DNA of 33,146 nucleotides from Bryobacterales bacterium (GTDB lineage: Bacteria; Acidobacteriota; Terriglobia; Bryobacterales; Bryobacteraceae). Below, in pieces: positions 1-7,974 of the stretch. A program made the translations under genes and the position numbers. Each line of letters starts with the position of its first letter. Within the stretch, counting starts at the first letter, position 1. The stretch spans positions 1 to 33,146 of the forward strand of contig CANFEY010000050.1 in NCBI GenBank assembly GCA_947446025.1, read 5' to 3'. Below the pieces are notes generated by a model, which ran no database searches, was not told the origin of the DNA, and worked only from the letters and a program-made list of their open reading frames with translations.

Positions 1-148
1 CCTCTACCAAATCCTACAGGTTGTCAGCGTCACCATTTTCGAGCGGACGCCCATTCTACAGGCCCTTCAGCTACAACATACCGGAGAAAAATCAGACCCA
101 TTTTTCAACCAGCTGAATCTGTTCGACTTATAGCCGGACACTACTGAA
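1..148 (+). mobile_element. 3' end of an IS4-family insertion sequence
   Basis: The window opens inside an IS. The transposase tail stops at 133, and just after it CCGGACACTACTGAA (134-148) resembles the terminal inverted repeat that follows this type of IS4 transposase. The left end lies outside the window, so neither the matching repeat nor a target duplication can be checked. The exact right boundary is therefore inferred, mainly because a different reading frame with a non-transposase tail begins here. The element borders a lower-GC patch (225-2773) that looks acquired. Confidence 0.55.
2..133 (+). CDS. IS4-family transposase, C-terminal fragment (cut by window edge)
   Basis: Forty-three residues are visible, running into a TAG at 131-133. 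The segment begins LYQILQVVSVTIFERTPILQ and ends NQLNLFDL. This is the typical extreme C-terminus of a widespread group of IS4-family DDE transposases, which end in a leucine-rich helix and a QL-LFD/N-L tail. The catalytic DDE residues lie upstream of the window, so activity cannot be judged. The family call rests on recognition of this tail only. Confidence 0.6.
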   Translation, partial: LYQILQVVSVTIFERTPILQALQLQHTGEKSDPFFNQLNLFDL

Positions 149-218
149 AGCTGCCATTGAGCGCTGGGGACTCTTCGAGAAGGATGGCAAGCTTTTTATT
201 GGCCGGCGTTGGAAGTAG
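149..218 (+). pseudogene. 3' remnant of a gene interrupted by the IS
   Basis: An open frame runs from the IS end to a TAG at 216-218 and reads as a natural protein tail (RWGLFEKDGKLFIGRRWK at the end). It is 22-27 residues, depending on where the IS stops; the frame continues back through the putative repeat as RTLLKA. No start or ribosome site is present. I interpret it as the C-terminal stub of a host gene whose upstream part was separated by the IS. The protein family is not recognisable. It ends 6 bp before the stop of the convergent phosphoesterase gene. Confidence 0.35.
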
Positions 219-224
219 CTGAAG

Positions 225-1931
225 TTACGAACCGGATCCCGGCCTCACGCCGTTTTCAAGCAGTTCTTCATCGTACTCATAGCAGAGCAGCGAGTACTTC
301 TGCCCTCCCAAATTTGCTACAGGTTTCCCGATCTCGCGGTTGAGTTTATTAACGTAGTCAGCTTGCGGGCAAGTCATGAACAGCTCAATGATCACGGCGT
401 CCACGGCCTCGCATACCGCCCGGATAATTTCGGTGCTTTGCCCCTTTACCGTCCCCAGGCTCTCTAAGAGGTCTCCCGTTTGTCTCTGCTGCCCTGGCTG
501 AATGACGATAAATCCCTTTTGGAGCCTATTATTCTCGTAATCAGTCGTACCGCCGGGGCGAACATGCCGATCACGTTCCCGGGCTCGGGAGGTCTTCTTG
601 AGGCTCACGTGTTCGTCCGTAATGTTGAACGAGTGGAAGAGATGGTTGATGTTCCCGTAGAAGACGCCATGCTCGTCGAGATGGGCTTTCAGGGCGCTAA
701 TAAACCGGGTCCCTTGTTTTGCGTCAGGACCGATACGGAGCCTAACGGCGAGGTCCCACCTGCCCATTAGGTCGTACATGCCGAGCAGGTGGACATAGAA
801 CCCAAGGGGTTTCCCCGGCTTGTATGACTTGACGAACTTGCGGACCTGAGCACGGGCTTTTGCACAGTCGACAGCGGTCATGAACACGTAGAACAGGTCG
901 GAGTTGTCATCATCTTCGGTAGCTGTCGATACTTTCTTGGCGAGCAACTCATTGGTGGTGGCGATGCCAATTTGGCACATGTCGGACACCGCTTCAACCG
1001 GATAGTCCAGCTTGGTCGTTTCTCCAGCTTCGAAGAGAGATTTATCCGGCTTGCTTGACTGGCGGTACGAGGTAACGGCGAGGGAGGAGCGGTTGAATTC
1101 GTGCACGAAGAAATGCCGTGGGTCCTTGCTGCCACAACTGCCGGCCGCCAGAACGTGCACGTGCCGCTTAGAGTGCAGGTGATTGCGATAGGTGAGGATC
1201 GCCGGTTCATGCTGATGTCCATGCAGCACGGCCGTAGCTCCCCACTCGGTAAGTTTCTGTAGGACTTCGACCGCGTCTACTGTGAGACTCGGGAGCTTAA
1301 CGAGTGCCCTCCTGGGGTTGTTGGGATCTAAAATCTCCTCCACACATATGGGGAGGAGATGGTGATGAAGGACGGCGACGATATGATGTGATTTTGAGTT
1401 TACAGATTGGCCCTTGAGAAGTTTTTCGATCCTCAGTAATTGCGGGGTGGAAATCCGGCCAAGACCCGCTGTTGTTTGGCCTTCCACGAGGCAAGAGTTC
1501 ATCAGAATCAAGGCCAGCGGTTTGGTTCCGGCCTTTGCTTCCAGTACCTTCACCATGGGTAGTTCTCCGCTTTGCCCAGAGAAGCCAAGGTCGACCAACA
1601 AGTCGTCGTAGAAGTGCAGGGGCTTCGAGCCGTAATCGGGGTCCCACGTGAGATCGTGATTTCCGGGAACGAAAAATACGCGGTCCTTGTCCACGCCGAT
1701 CTTGGCCAACATGGACTTAAGTTCGAGCTTGGCTTTGGCAACGTCGGCTGCTGCGTTCACGTCCAATAGATCGCCGGAGATGACCACGGCGTCGAGCGCC
1801 GCAAGATCGAGGGCTTCCAGGGAATCGCCGAGCGAAAGACGACCGGGATCGCTTAAGGCTGTGCGAAAAAAGTGGCTGGCTCCAAAGTGGAGATCTGAGA
1901 TGTGAAGAATCCTGTAGTCGCAACTATCCAT
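225..1931 (-). CDS. calcineurin-like metallophosphoesterase with unknown C-terminal domain
   Basis: A 568-residue protein whose first ~270 residues form a binuclear metallophosphoesterase: ILHISDLHFG (D13, H15), SGDLLD, PGNHD, a histidine cluster VLHHHLLP and LHGHQHE. All metal ligands of the family appear present, so phosphodiesterase or phosphatase activity is likely; the substrate is unknown. The rest (~residues 280-568) matches nothing I recognise and has no membrane segment. I chose ATG 1929-1931 because it is preceded by AGGAC at good spacing and starts right before the first catalytic strand. A GTG 66 nt upstream would overlap the preceding gene. The gene is second in an operon, 26 bp after a probable 2-oxoglutarate oxygenase. 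Codon use is less GC-biased than in the genes right of 3 kb, which fits horizontal acquisition. Confidence 0.85.
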   Translation of the reverse strand: MDSCDYRILHISDLHFGASHFFRTALSDPGRLSLGDSLEALDLAALDAVVISGDLLDVNAAADVAKAKLELKSMLAKIGVDKDRVFFVPGNHDLTWDPDYGSKPLHFYDDLLVDLGFSGQSGELPMVKVLEAKAGTKPLALILMNSCLVEGQTTAGLGRISTPQLLRIEKLLKGQSVNSKSHHIVAVLHHHLLPICVEEILDPNNPRRALVKLPSLTVDAVEVLQKLTEWGATAVLHGHQHEPAILTYRNHLHSKRHVHVLAAGSCGSKDPRHFFVHEFNRSSLAVTSYRQSSKPDKSLFEAGETTKLDYPVEAVSDMCQIGIATTNELLAKKVSTATEDDDNSDLFYVFMTAVDCAKARAQVRKFVKSYKPGKPLGFYVHLLGMYDLMGRWDLAVRLRIGPDAKQGTRFISALKAHLDEHGVFYGNINHLFHSFNITDEHVSLKKTSRARERDRHVRPGGTTDYENNRLQKGFIVIQPGQQRQTGDLLESLGTVKGQSTEIIRAVCEAVDAVIIELFMTCPQADYVNKLNREIGKPVANLGGQKYSLLCYEYDEELLENGVRPGSGS

Positions 1932-1957
1932 TTTTGTCCTATCGAATCGCGATGTAC

Positions 1958-2773
1958 CTAATTTCGAGGCCGGAATGTCAACCGGTGGGACCGCCACGCC
2001 GGGACCCCTCCGGAGGGTGCTGTTCTTCCGTGGAGCCAGAGCCGGTCATCCAGCAGATAGCCTTGTCCGCGCACTAGCGGCATGGTCTCTTGGGTCGCCG
2101 ACATGGCATTCCACAAGTCCTCGTACCAAGGATTCTGCTCGCCGTGAACTAGTTGTTTGAAGTCCATAAATCGATCCCCACGCGTTGTGGGCGAAAAGAG
2201 CGCCTTGATCTGGTCCCGGGCAGATTCGTCCATGGAACTCGTTTGGTCCAAAATTTCAAAGAAGTCTGAAACGGGCAGGAACGTGGACTCCCCGGTGCCA
2301 TCGGTGGCTACGTGGTCGAAGATATTGAGGAGACTGCGCGAATCGTACAGGTCGGCGTGAAGCCTGAATTCGCCTACGTCCGGACCAGTCTTGCCGAGCG
2401 GCGCGTACAAGGCTGCAAACGAATCGTGCTCCCCAACCGCTATGCAGTGACGTGTGAAAGCCAGCAGGTAGTGAAGCGCCTGGCTCGACACTCCCTTGTC
2501 TAGTAGACCAGAGAACATGGTGCGCCCAGAATCGGTGTGGAACTGCCGGAGGGCAGCCGCGAATTCGTCCAGTCGGCTACGCAGGATCGCATCGGACAGC
2601 ATGCCGGGATCGAGCGTGTAGGTGTGATCAAACGGGATGCCGCCCGAGAGGTTCACAAGCTGCGGCTCTGGAAGGCGGACCACCGCGTCATCGAGGGCGG
2701 TCAGCAGCAACCGTGCTTCTGCGGACCAAGTCCAAAACCCCGGTTTGTCCTCAAATGGCTGGAAAATCCGCAA
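1958..2773 (-). CDS. probable TauD/TfdA-like Fe(II)/2-oxoglutarate-dependent oxygenase
   Basis: A 271-residue soluble protein without close recognition, but with the diagnostic layout of the clavaminate synthase/TauD fold. An HxD pair (LHAD, H139 and D141) is followed by a GEST segment at 161-164 where the family places its 2-oxoglutarate-contacting threonine. Near the end, LLDDRLWLHGRTA supplies a distal His (H248), with Arg (R261 or R264) a dozen residues later for the co-substrate carboxylate. If correct, it hydroxylates or otherwise oxidises a small molecule or amino-acid-like substrate, which is unknown. The start is TTG at 2771-2773: an in-frame TGA lies two codons upstream, GGAG is well spaced before it, and the next ATG is at residue 58. 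It is the first gene of the operon with the phosphoesterase. Confidence 0.6.
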   Translation of the reverse strand: MRIFQPFEDKPGFWTWSAEARLLLTALDDAVVRLPEPQLVNLSGGIPFDHTYTLDPGMLSDAILRSRLDEFAAALRQFHTDSGRTMFSGLLDKGVSSQALHYLLAFTRHCIAVGEHDSFAALYAPLGKTGPDVGEFRLHADLYDSRSLLNIFDHVATDGTGESTFLPVSDFFEILDQTSSMDESARDQIKALFSPTTRGDRFMDFKQLVHGEQNPWYEDLWNAMSATQETMPLVRGQGYLLDDRLWLHGRTAPSGGVPAWRSHRLTFRPRN

Positions 2774-3057
2774 AGGTCAACTCCAAGTCTCAGAGAATAC
2801 CATTAGGTTAGGGGGATACCCGGGGCGGCAGATCACTGCTGGTCCCAAATCATCTGCCTCGGAGAAAGTCTGCCCGTGAGGCTAGAGCGGTGCAGGGGAC
2901 TCCAAATCTAGAGGTCGACGGCTTCGCCACCGGCCTGTTTCGCGGAAATCCGGCACCGATTTGCGCTCTTGACTCATCGTTGCGGGAGTCGTTGCTGTAG
3001 TCTGAACAGAAGAACTTGGCGGAAACCGCGCTCTACGCGCCGGAGGGCCGGATTGTG

Positions 3058-3075
3058 GTGTAGCGGGCGCTACAC
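3058..3075. promoter_or_regulatory. perfect palindrome over the ruvB promoter (candidate operator)
   Basis: GTGTAGCGGGCGCTACAC has 8-bp perfect arms around a GG centre. It lies between a possible -35 (TTGTGG, 3053-3058) and the -10 (3078-3083) of ruvB, where a bound repressor would block transcription. Because ruvB is commonly SOS-controlled, a LexA-type repressor is a reasonable but untested candidate. Confidence 0.4.
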
Positions 3076-3077
3076 AG

Positions 3078-3083
3078 TACACT
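3078..3083 (+). promoter_or_regulatory. -10 box TACACT of ruvB (leaderless arrangement)
   Basis: TACACT ends 8 nt before the ATG at 3092, so transcription would begin at or next to the start codon. No Shine-Dalgarno sequence lies in the gap. TTGTGG at 3053-3058 is a possible -35 with a long 19-nt spacer. Confidence 0.45.
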
Positions 3084-3091
3084 AAAACATC

Positions 3092-4117
3092 ATGCGGGAA
3101 AAAGGGATAGCGTCGGGGGCGTTGCTGGAGGGCGAGCGGCAGTTCGAGGTTACGCTGCGGCCGCAGCGGCTGGCGGATTTTGCGGGACAGGCGAAGGTGA
3201 AGGAGAACCTCGCGATCGCGATCGAGGCGGCGCGGCAGCGGGGGGACGCGATGGACCATGTGTTGCTGTACGGTCCGCCGGGGTTGGGGAAGACGACGCT
3301 CGCTTCGATCATTGCGAGTGAGTTGGGCGTGGGGTTGCAGCAGACCTCTGGGCCAGTGTTGCAGAAGAAGCTGGACCTGGTGGGCATCCTTAGCAACGTT
3401 TCCGAGCGCGAGGTTTTTTTCATCGATGAGATTCACCGGTTGCAGCCGGACGTGGAGGAGATGATTTACTCCGCGCTCGAAGACTTCCGGATGGACATTC
3501 TCATCGGGACGGGGCCGGGGGCGCGGACGGTGGCGATGGACATTAAGAAGTTCACGGCGATCGGGGCGACGACGCGGCAGGGGTTGATTTCGGCTCCGCT
3601 GCGGGGGCGGTTCGGGCTGGTGCTGCGGTTGAATCATTATGACGTGCGGGAGCTGACGGGGATTGTGGCGCGGTCGGCGGAGTTGCTGGATGTGGTGATC
3701 GACCGGGAGGGCGCGGAAGAGGTAGCGAGGCGGGCTCGGGGGACACCGCGCATCGCGAACCGGCTGCTGCGGCGGGTGCGGGATTATGCTCAGGTGCGGG
3801 CGGCGGGGAAGGTGGATGCGGGGGTGGCGCAGAAGGCGCTGGACTTGCTGGAAGTGGACCGGTATGGGCTGGACGAGATCGATCAAAAAATCATGCTGAC
3901 GGTGCTGGAGAAATACGGCGGGGGGCCCGTGGGGGTCAACACGATTGCGGCGTCGATTGATGAGCAATCGGACACGATTGAGGAAGTCTACGAGCCGTAC
4001 TTGATGCAACTGGGATTCTTGGATCGGACACCGAGGGGGCGGGTGGCAACGCCGACGGCGTTTGATTACTTCAAAGTGCCTCGGCGTGCGGGTGGCGCAC
4101 AGTCGCAGTTGTTCTAG
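3092..4117 (+). CDS. ruvB: Holliday junction branch migration DNA helicase RuvB
   Basis: A 341-residue AAA+ motor that, with RuvA, drives branch migration of Holliday junctions in recombinational repair. Walker A is GPPGLGKTT (61-69), Walker B is FIDEIHRL (DEIH 112-115) and sensor 1 is GATTR (158-162). The C-terminal winged-helix DNA-binding domain (about 265-335) contains the family's GGPVGVNTIA and DTIEEVYEPYL segments. Length is normal for RuvB. The start is the ATG right after the -10 box. folK begins immediately after the TAG stop, so the two are co-transcribed. ruvA and ruvC are not in the window. A palindrome across the promoter suggests repression. Confidence 0.97.
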   Translation: MREKGIASGALLEGERQFEVTLRPQRLADFAGQAKVKENLAIAIEAARQRGDAMDHVLLYGPPGLGKTTLASIIASELGVGLQQTSGPVLQKKLDLVGILSNVSEREVFFIDEIHRLQPDVEEMIYSALEDFRMDILIGTGPGARTVAMDIKKFTAIGATTRQGLISAPLRGRFGLVLRLNHYDVRELTGIVARSAELLDVVIDREGAEEVARRARGTPRIANRLLRRVRDYAQVRAAGKVDAGVAQKALDLLEVDRYGLDEIDQKIMLTVLEKYGGGPVGVNTIAASIDEQSDTIEEVYEPYLMQLGFLDRTPRGRVATPTAFDYFKVPRRAGGAQSQLF

Positions 4118-4594
4118 ATGAAGACGGCGTATTTGGGATTGGGGACGAATTTAGGGGATCGCGAGGGGAACCTGCGGGCGGCGGTGGAGGCGTTGCGGTC
4201 CGAGCGGGTGGTGGTGGCGAGGGCGAGTTCGGTGTGGGAGACGGCGCCTCGGGATCTGTTGGATCAGCCGTATTTTCTGAATCAGGTGATTGAGGTGGAG
4301 ACAGACTTGTTTCCTCGGCAGTTGTTTGAGCGGGCCAAGCAAGTGGAGCGGAAGTTGGGGCGGGTGGCCTCGCAACCGAAGGGTCCTCGGGTGATCGACG
4401 TGGATATTTTGCTGTATGGGGATGCGGTGGTGAGCGTGCCTGGGTTGGAGATTCCACATGCGGGGATGGGTGGGCGGCGGTTTGTGCTGGAGCCGCTGGC
4501 GGAGTTGGCTCCGGGGCTTCGGCATCCGGTGACGAAGCGGACGATTGCGCAAATGCTGGTGGGGGTCCGGGACCAGGAGGTCCGGCGAGTCTAA
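4118..4594 (+). CDS. folK: 2-amino-4-hydroxy-6-hydroxymethyldihydropteridine pyrophosphokinase
   Basis: A 158-residue protein that transfers pyrophosphate from ATP to 6-hydroxymethyl-7,8-dihydropterin in folate synthesis. Visible signatures are GLGTNLGDREGNL (6-18), PYFLNQVIEVET (51-62) and GPRVIDVDILLYG (89-101), whose D94 and D96 bind the two Mg2+ ions. The RRFVLEPLAEL segment lies near 120-130. Length is typical. The ATG abuts the ruvB stop codon with no gap, and translation is probably coupled. Other folate genes are absent from the window. Confidence 0.95.
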   Translation: MKTAYLGLGTNLGDREGNLRAAVEALRSERVVVARASSVWETAPRDLLDQPYFLNQVIEVETDLFPRQLFERAKQVERKLGRVASQPKGPRVIDVDILLYGDAVVSVPGLEIPHAGMGGRRFVLEPLAELAPGLRHPVTKRTIAQMLVGVRDQEVRRV

Positions 4595-4625
4595 TGGGTT
4601 CGCTGGGGCGGGCCGATGGGGAGTG

Positions 4626-6620
4626 ATGAGCCCTCTTTTGGCCGGCGCTACGATTTTTTTAAGTTCGTTTTTCCTATTTCAGTTGCAGCCCATGGTGGCG
4701 AAGGCGATCCTGCCTTGGTTCGGCGGGTCGGCGGCGGTGTGGGGTACGTGCCTGGTATTTTTCCAATCGGCTTTGTTCCTGGGATACCTGTATGCGCACT
4801 GGCTGACGACGCGGGTTGCGGCAAAGCGGCAGCCGTGGATTCATGGGGGGCTGCTCGCGGTGAGCGCGTTGCTGTTGCCGGTGCTGCCAGCGGAGACGTG
4901 GAAGCCTACGGGCGGAGAAAATCCTTCAGGTTACATTTTGTTGCTGCTGGTAGCTACGGTAGGGTTGCCGTATTTTCTGCTGGCGAGCACGAGTCCGTTG
5001 GTGCAGTCGTGGTATGCGCGGAGCCGGGGGCAGCTGCCGTACCGATACTTTGCGTTGTCGAACCTGGCGAGTTTCGGGGCGCTGCTGGGGTATCCGATGT
5101 TGCTGGAGCCGAATTTCGGTTTGCAGCAGCAGAGCTGGATTTGGTCGGCCGGTTACGGGTTGTTTGCCGTGGCGTGCGGGACGGTGGGATGGTTGGCATC
5201 GCGAGGCAGGGCGGGGGCGGCGGCGGCGGATGTGGTTGTGGCGGGAACGGCTCCGGGGCTGGGGACCAAGGTTCTGTGGATGCTGCTGGCGGGATTTGCA
5301 TCGATCTTGTCGTTGACGGTGACGAATCATTTATCACAGAACGTGGCTCCGATTCCGTTGTTGTGGGTGTTGCCGCTGGGTGTATATCTGCTGAGTTTTG
5401 TTGTGACGTTTGAGAGCGACCGGTGGTATTCGCGGGGTGCGGGGCTGACGTTGCATGCGGGGTCGCTGGCGGGGCTGAGTTACTTGCTGTTGATGCAGAC
5501 GCCGGAGAGCAATGTGCGGCAAGTGATCGGGCTGTTGCTGGCGGGGCTATTTTTCAGCTGCGTGTTCTGTCACGGGGAACTGGCGCGGCGGAAGCCGGGG
5601 AGCGCCTATCTAACGCAGTTCTACCTGATGATCGCGCTGGGCGGGGCGCTGGGGGCGGTTGTGGCTGGTGTGGCATTTCCGCTGATGCTGGCGGGCAGCT
5701 ACGATCTGGCCGTGGCGCTGGCGGCTTGCGCGTTATTCACGCTGCTGCTCGAATACAAGAAGTGGTGGGCTACGGATGTGGCGCTGACGGTGGTCGCGGT
5801 TGCGGCTTTCGTTGGGGCTGGATCGCAGATGCGGAACTACAAGGCTCCGGCGCGGGTGATCATGCGGAGTTTCTATGGCGGACTGCGCGTGGTGGATCAA
5901 CAGGGACGGCGGACGATGGTGCATGGAGTGGTTTCGCACGGGATGCAGTTCCTGGAAGAGGGCAAGCAGCGGATGGCGACGACGTACTACGCTGCGGGGA
6001 CAGGAGTGCAGCGGGCGATTGAGGCGACGCGGCATGTGGGGCAACGGGTGGGCGTGATCGGCTTGGGGACGGGGACGCTGGCTGCGTACGGGCATGCGGG
6101 GGATACCTACCGGTTCTATGAATTGAATCCGCAGGTGATCGAACTCGCGGCACGGGAATTTACGTTCCTGCGGGACAGCGGCGCGAAGGTGGATATGATC
6201 GCGGGGGACGGGCGGTTGTCTCTGGAACGTGAGGGTCCGCAGAATTTTGATGTGCTGGTGGTGGACGCGTTTTCGGGGGATTCGGTGCCGGTGCATTTGT
6301 TGTCGCGGGAGGCGATGCAGGCGTATCTGGGGCACGTGGCGGCGAACGGGGTGATCGCTTTTCATGTATCCAACTCGGCGTTGGCGCTGGCGGGAGTGGT
6401 GCGGCAGGTTGCGGAGAGTTTAGGGGTGGCGTCGATGCTGGTGGCGGTGGAGGGGGATGAGGAGCTAGGAAGGTCGCCTTCAGAGTGGGTGGTGGTGACT
6501 CGGGATCCGGGGGTGTTGGGGCGGGCGGAGTTTGAGGGCGTGGGGTCGCCGTTTACGCAGGTTGCGGGGATGCGGACTTGGACGGATGCTTACAGCACTT
6601 TGTTTCCGATACTGAAGTAG
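4626..6620 (+). CDS. membrane-fused spermidine-synthase-like protein
   Basis: A 664-residue protein with an N-terminal membrane region of roughly ten helices (to about residue 400) and a C-terminal Rossmann methyltransferase-like domain of spermidine-synthase type. The first helix pair (FLLFQLQPMVAKAILPWFGG, with the preceding residues) is characteristic of 'fused MFS/spermidine synthase' proteins. Nucleotide-binding motif I is VGVIGLGTGTLAAYG near residue 475, and DVLVVDAFSGDSVPVHLL lies near 540. Whether such proteins make polyamines is not established; the substrate is unknown. I start at ATG 4626, just before the first hydrophobic helix. Longer in-frame versions would overlap folK and begin with unlikely sequence. 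It is the third gene of the ruvB-folK unit, 31 bp after folK. Confidence 0.85.
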   Translation: MSPLLAGATIFLSSFFLFQLQPMVAKAILPWFGGSAAVWGTCLVFFQSALFLGYLYAHWLTTRVAAKRQPWIHGGLLAVSALLLPVLPAETWKPTGGENPSGYILLLLVATVGLPYFLLASTSPLVQSWYARSRGQLPYRYFALSNLASFGALLGYPMLLEPNFGLQQQSWIWSAGYGLFAVACGTVGWLASRGRAGAAAADVVVAGTAPGLGTKVLWMLLAGFASILSLTVTNHLSQNVAPIPLLWVLPLGVYLLSFVVTFESDRWYSRGAGLTLHAGSLAGLSYLLLMQTPESNVRQVIGLLLAGLFFSCVFCHGELARRKPGSAYLTQFYLMIALGGALGAVVAGVAFPLMLAGSYDLAVALAACALFTLLLEYKKWWATDVALTVVAVAAFVGAGSQMRNYKAPARVIMRSFYGGLRVVDQQGRRTMVHGVVSHGMQFLEEGKQRMATTYYAAGTGVQRAIEATRHVGQRVGVIGLGTGTLAAYGHAGDTYRFYELNPQVIELAAREFTFLRDSGAKVDMIAGDGRLSLEREGPQNFDVLVVDAFSGDSVPVHLLSREAMQAYLGHVAANGVIAFHVSNSALALAGVVRQVAESLGVASMLVAVEGDEELGRSPSEWVVVTRDPGVLGRAEFEGVGSPFTQVAGMRTWTDAYSTLFPILK

Positions 6621-6641
6621 TGGAAGCGGAGCCTGGGCGTC

Positions 6642-7955
6642 CTAGCGCTGGGTGACGATTTTTACGCGGGTGATGCGGTTGCGGTCCATGCGTTGGACGG
6701 TGAAGGTATGGGATTCGTGGGCTACGGTGTCTCCTGGCGAGGGGATGTAGCCTAGCTTGAAGAGAATGAAGCCTGCCAGGGTTTCAAAGCCGGCGTCGCC
6801 GGGGAGTTGGATGTTGTACTGGTTGGCGAGGTCGAGGATGCTGGTGCCGCCGTCGACTTCGACAATGGGTGCTCCAGGCGCGGGGACGGCGCGGCGGGCG
6901 TCGTGTTCGTCGCCGATTTCGCCGAAGATTTGTTCCAGCACGTCTTCCATGCTGACCAAGCCTGTGATGGTTCCGAACTCATCGACCACGACGGCGATGT
7001 GGGTGTGGAGCTGGCGGAACTCGTCCACCAATTGGGAGAGGGGCTTAGTTTCGGGGACGATGAGGGGTTTGCGCACGTAGCGGCGGAGAAGGAACGGTCG
7101 AGCGGGGAGGCGGGAATCGTTGGCGGTTTTGCGTTCGCGCCAGGAGCGCATGAGGTCTTTATAGTGGACAATGCCGATGATGTTCTCGGGCTTGTTTTCG
7201 AATACGGGGAGGCGGGAGTACTTGTGTTCGAGGGTGATCTGGAGGAGTTCATCGAGGGTGGCGGTGACGGGTACAGAAATGATGTCACGGCGCGGGGTCA
7301 TGATTTCGCGGGCGTAGACGTCTTTGAGGCCGAGGAGGCGGCTCATGGTGCCTTCCTCGAAGCCTTCTAGGTGGCCTTCGCGGGCGCTGGCCTCGATGAT
7401 GAACTTTAGTTCTTCGGCGGAGTGGCCGCCACCGTGACGCCATTTGATGCCGAGTAGGCGGGAGAGGCCGGTGGAGGCTCGTTCGACGATGAAGACGAAC
7501 GGGGATGAGAGCTTATCGAACAGGATCAGGGGCGGTGCGACCAGGAGCGCGAGCTTATCGGCCTTGTCGAGGGCGAGATTTTTGGGGACGACCTCGCCGA
7601 TCACCACGTGAAAGAAGCTGGTGATGATGAAGCCGATGCCAAGGCTGATCCAGTGGAGTCCGTTTTCGCCGAGGGATTCGGTGAAGCGGGCGAACAGGGA
7701 GTGGATGACGGTGGCGACGGTTTCTTCGCCGGCCCAACCGAGGGCGAGGCTTGCGAGGGTGACGCCGACCTGCGTGACGCTGAGGAGGCGTTCGGGGTTA
7801 GATAGGACTTCGAGTGCGGCGCGGGCGCCTAGGTGTCCCTGTCGGGCGAGTTCCTCGAGTTTGGAGCGGCGCGCGACGACGAGCGCGACCTCGGCTGCCG
7901 AGAAATAGGCATTGAGGGCGAGGATCGCGACAAAGATAATGAACCGAAGTGACAT
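6642..7955 (-). CDS. CorC/HlyC-family membrane protein (CNNM + CBS pair)
   Basis: A 437-residue hemolysin-family protein. It begins with a CNNM/DUF21 membrane domain (residues ~1-190, helices near 5-25, 60-80, 100-125 and 135-160, with GEVVPKNLAL at 120-129). Two CBS domains follow (~216-345; MTPRRDIISVP opens the first). The C-terminal CorC_HlyC domain (~360-435) contains FETLAGFILFKLGYIPSPGD. The family is linked to Mg2+/Co2+ efflux or homeostasis; CBS domains usually sense adenine nucleotides. The ATG at 7953-7955 lies only 19 bp from the divergent acylase start, so the two promoters overlap. The stop is 21 bp from the convergent spermidine-synthase-like gene, with no evident terminator. 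Confidence 0.92.
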   Translation of the reverse strand: MSLRFIIFVAILALNAYFSAAEVALVVARRSKLEELARQGHLGARAALEVLSNPERLLSVTQVGVTLASLALGWAGEETVATVIHSLFARFTESLGENGLHWISLGIGFIITSFFHVVIGEVVPKNLALDKADKLALLVAPPLILFDKLSSPFVFIVERASTGLSRLLGIKWRHGGGHSAEELKFIIEASAREGHLEGFEEGTMSRLLGLKDVYAREIMTPRRDIISVPVTATLDELLQITLEHKYSRLPVFENKPENIIGIVHYKDLMRSWRERKTANDSRLPARPFLLRRYVRKPLIVPETKPLSQLVDEFRQLHTHIAVVVDEFGTITGLVSMEDVLEQIFGEIGDEHDARRAVPAPGAPIVEVDGGTSILDLANQYNIQLPGDAGFETLAGFILFKLGYIPSPGDTVAHESHTFTVQRMDRNRITRVKIVTQR

Positions 7956-7962
7956 TTCCGGC

Positions 7963-7968
7963 TACAAT
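7963..7968 (+). promoter_or_regulatory. -10 box TACAAT of the acylase gene (leaderless arrangement)
   Basis: TACAAT ends 6 nt before the GTG at 7975. The box sits in the 19-bp gap between two divergent start codons, so any -35 must lie inside the neighbouring coding sequence. No Shine-Dalgarno is present. The same bases read on the other strand give a poor GATTGT for the divergent gene. Confidence 0.45.
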
Positions 7969-7974
7969 CGAGCC

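Larger units (their letters stand above)
2774..3091. other. intergenic region between divergent operons
   Basis: This 318-bp gap separates the minus-strand oxygenase operon from ruvB. It holds the ruvB promoter and an 18-bp palindrome at its right end, and a possible -10 (TATTCT on the minus strand, 2794-2799) for the oxygenase operon. A 31-codon minus-strand frame from ATG 2975-2977 to TAG 2882-2884 is open but has no Shine-Dalgarno or other support. I see no RNA gene, repeat or terminator. Confidence 0.5.

Noticed and set aside
2882-4009. A 375-codon minus-strand frame across ruvB
   Set aside because: It is the shadow of ruvB; only its last 31 codons lie outside ruvB, and these have no ribosome site or recognisable sequence.
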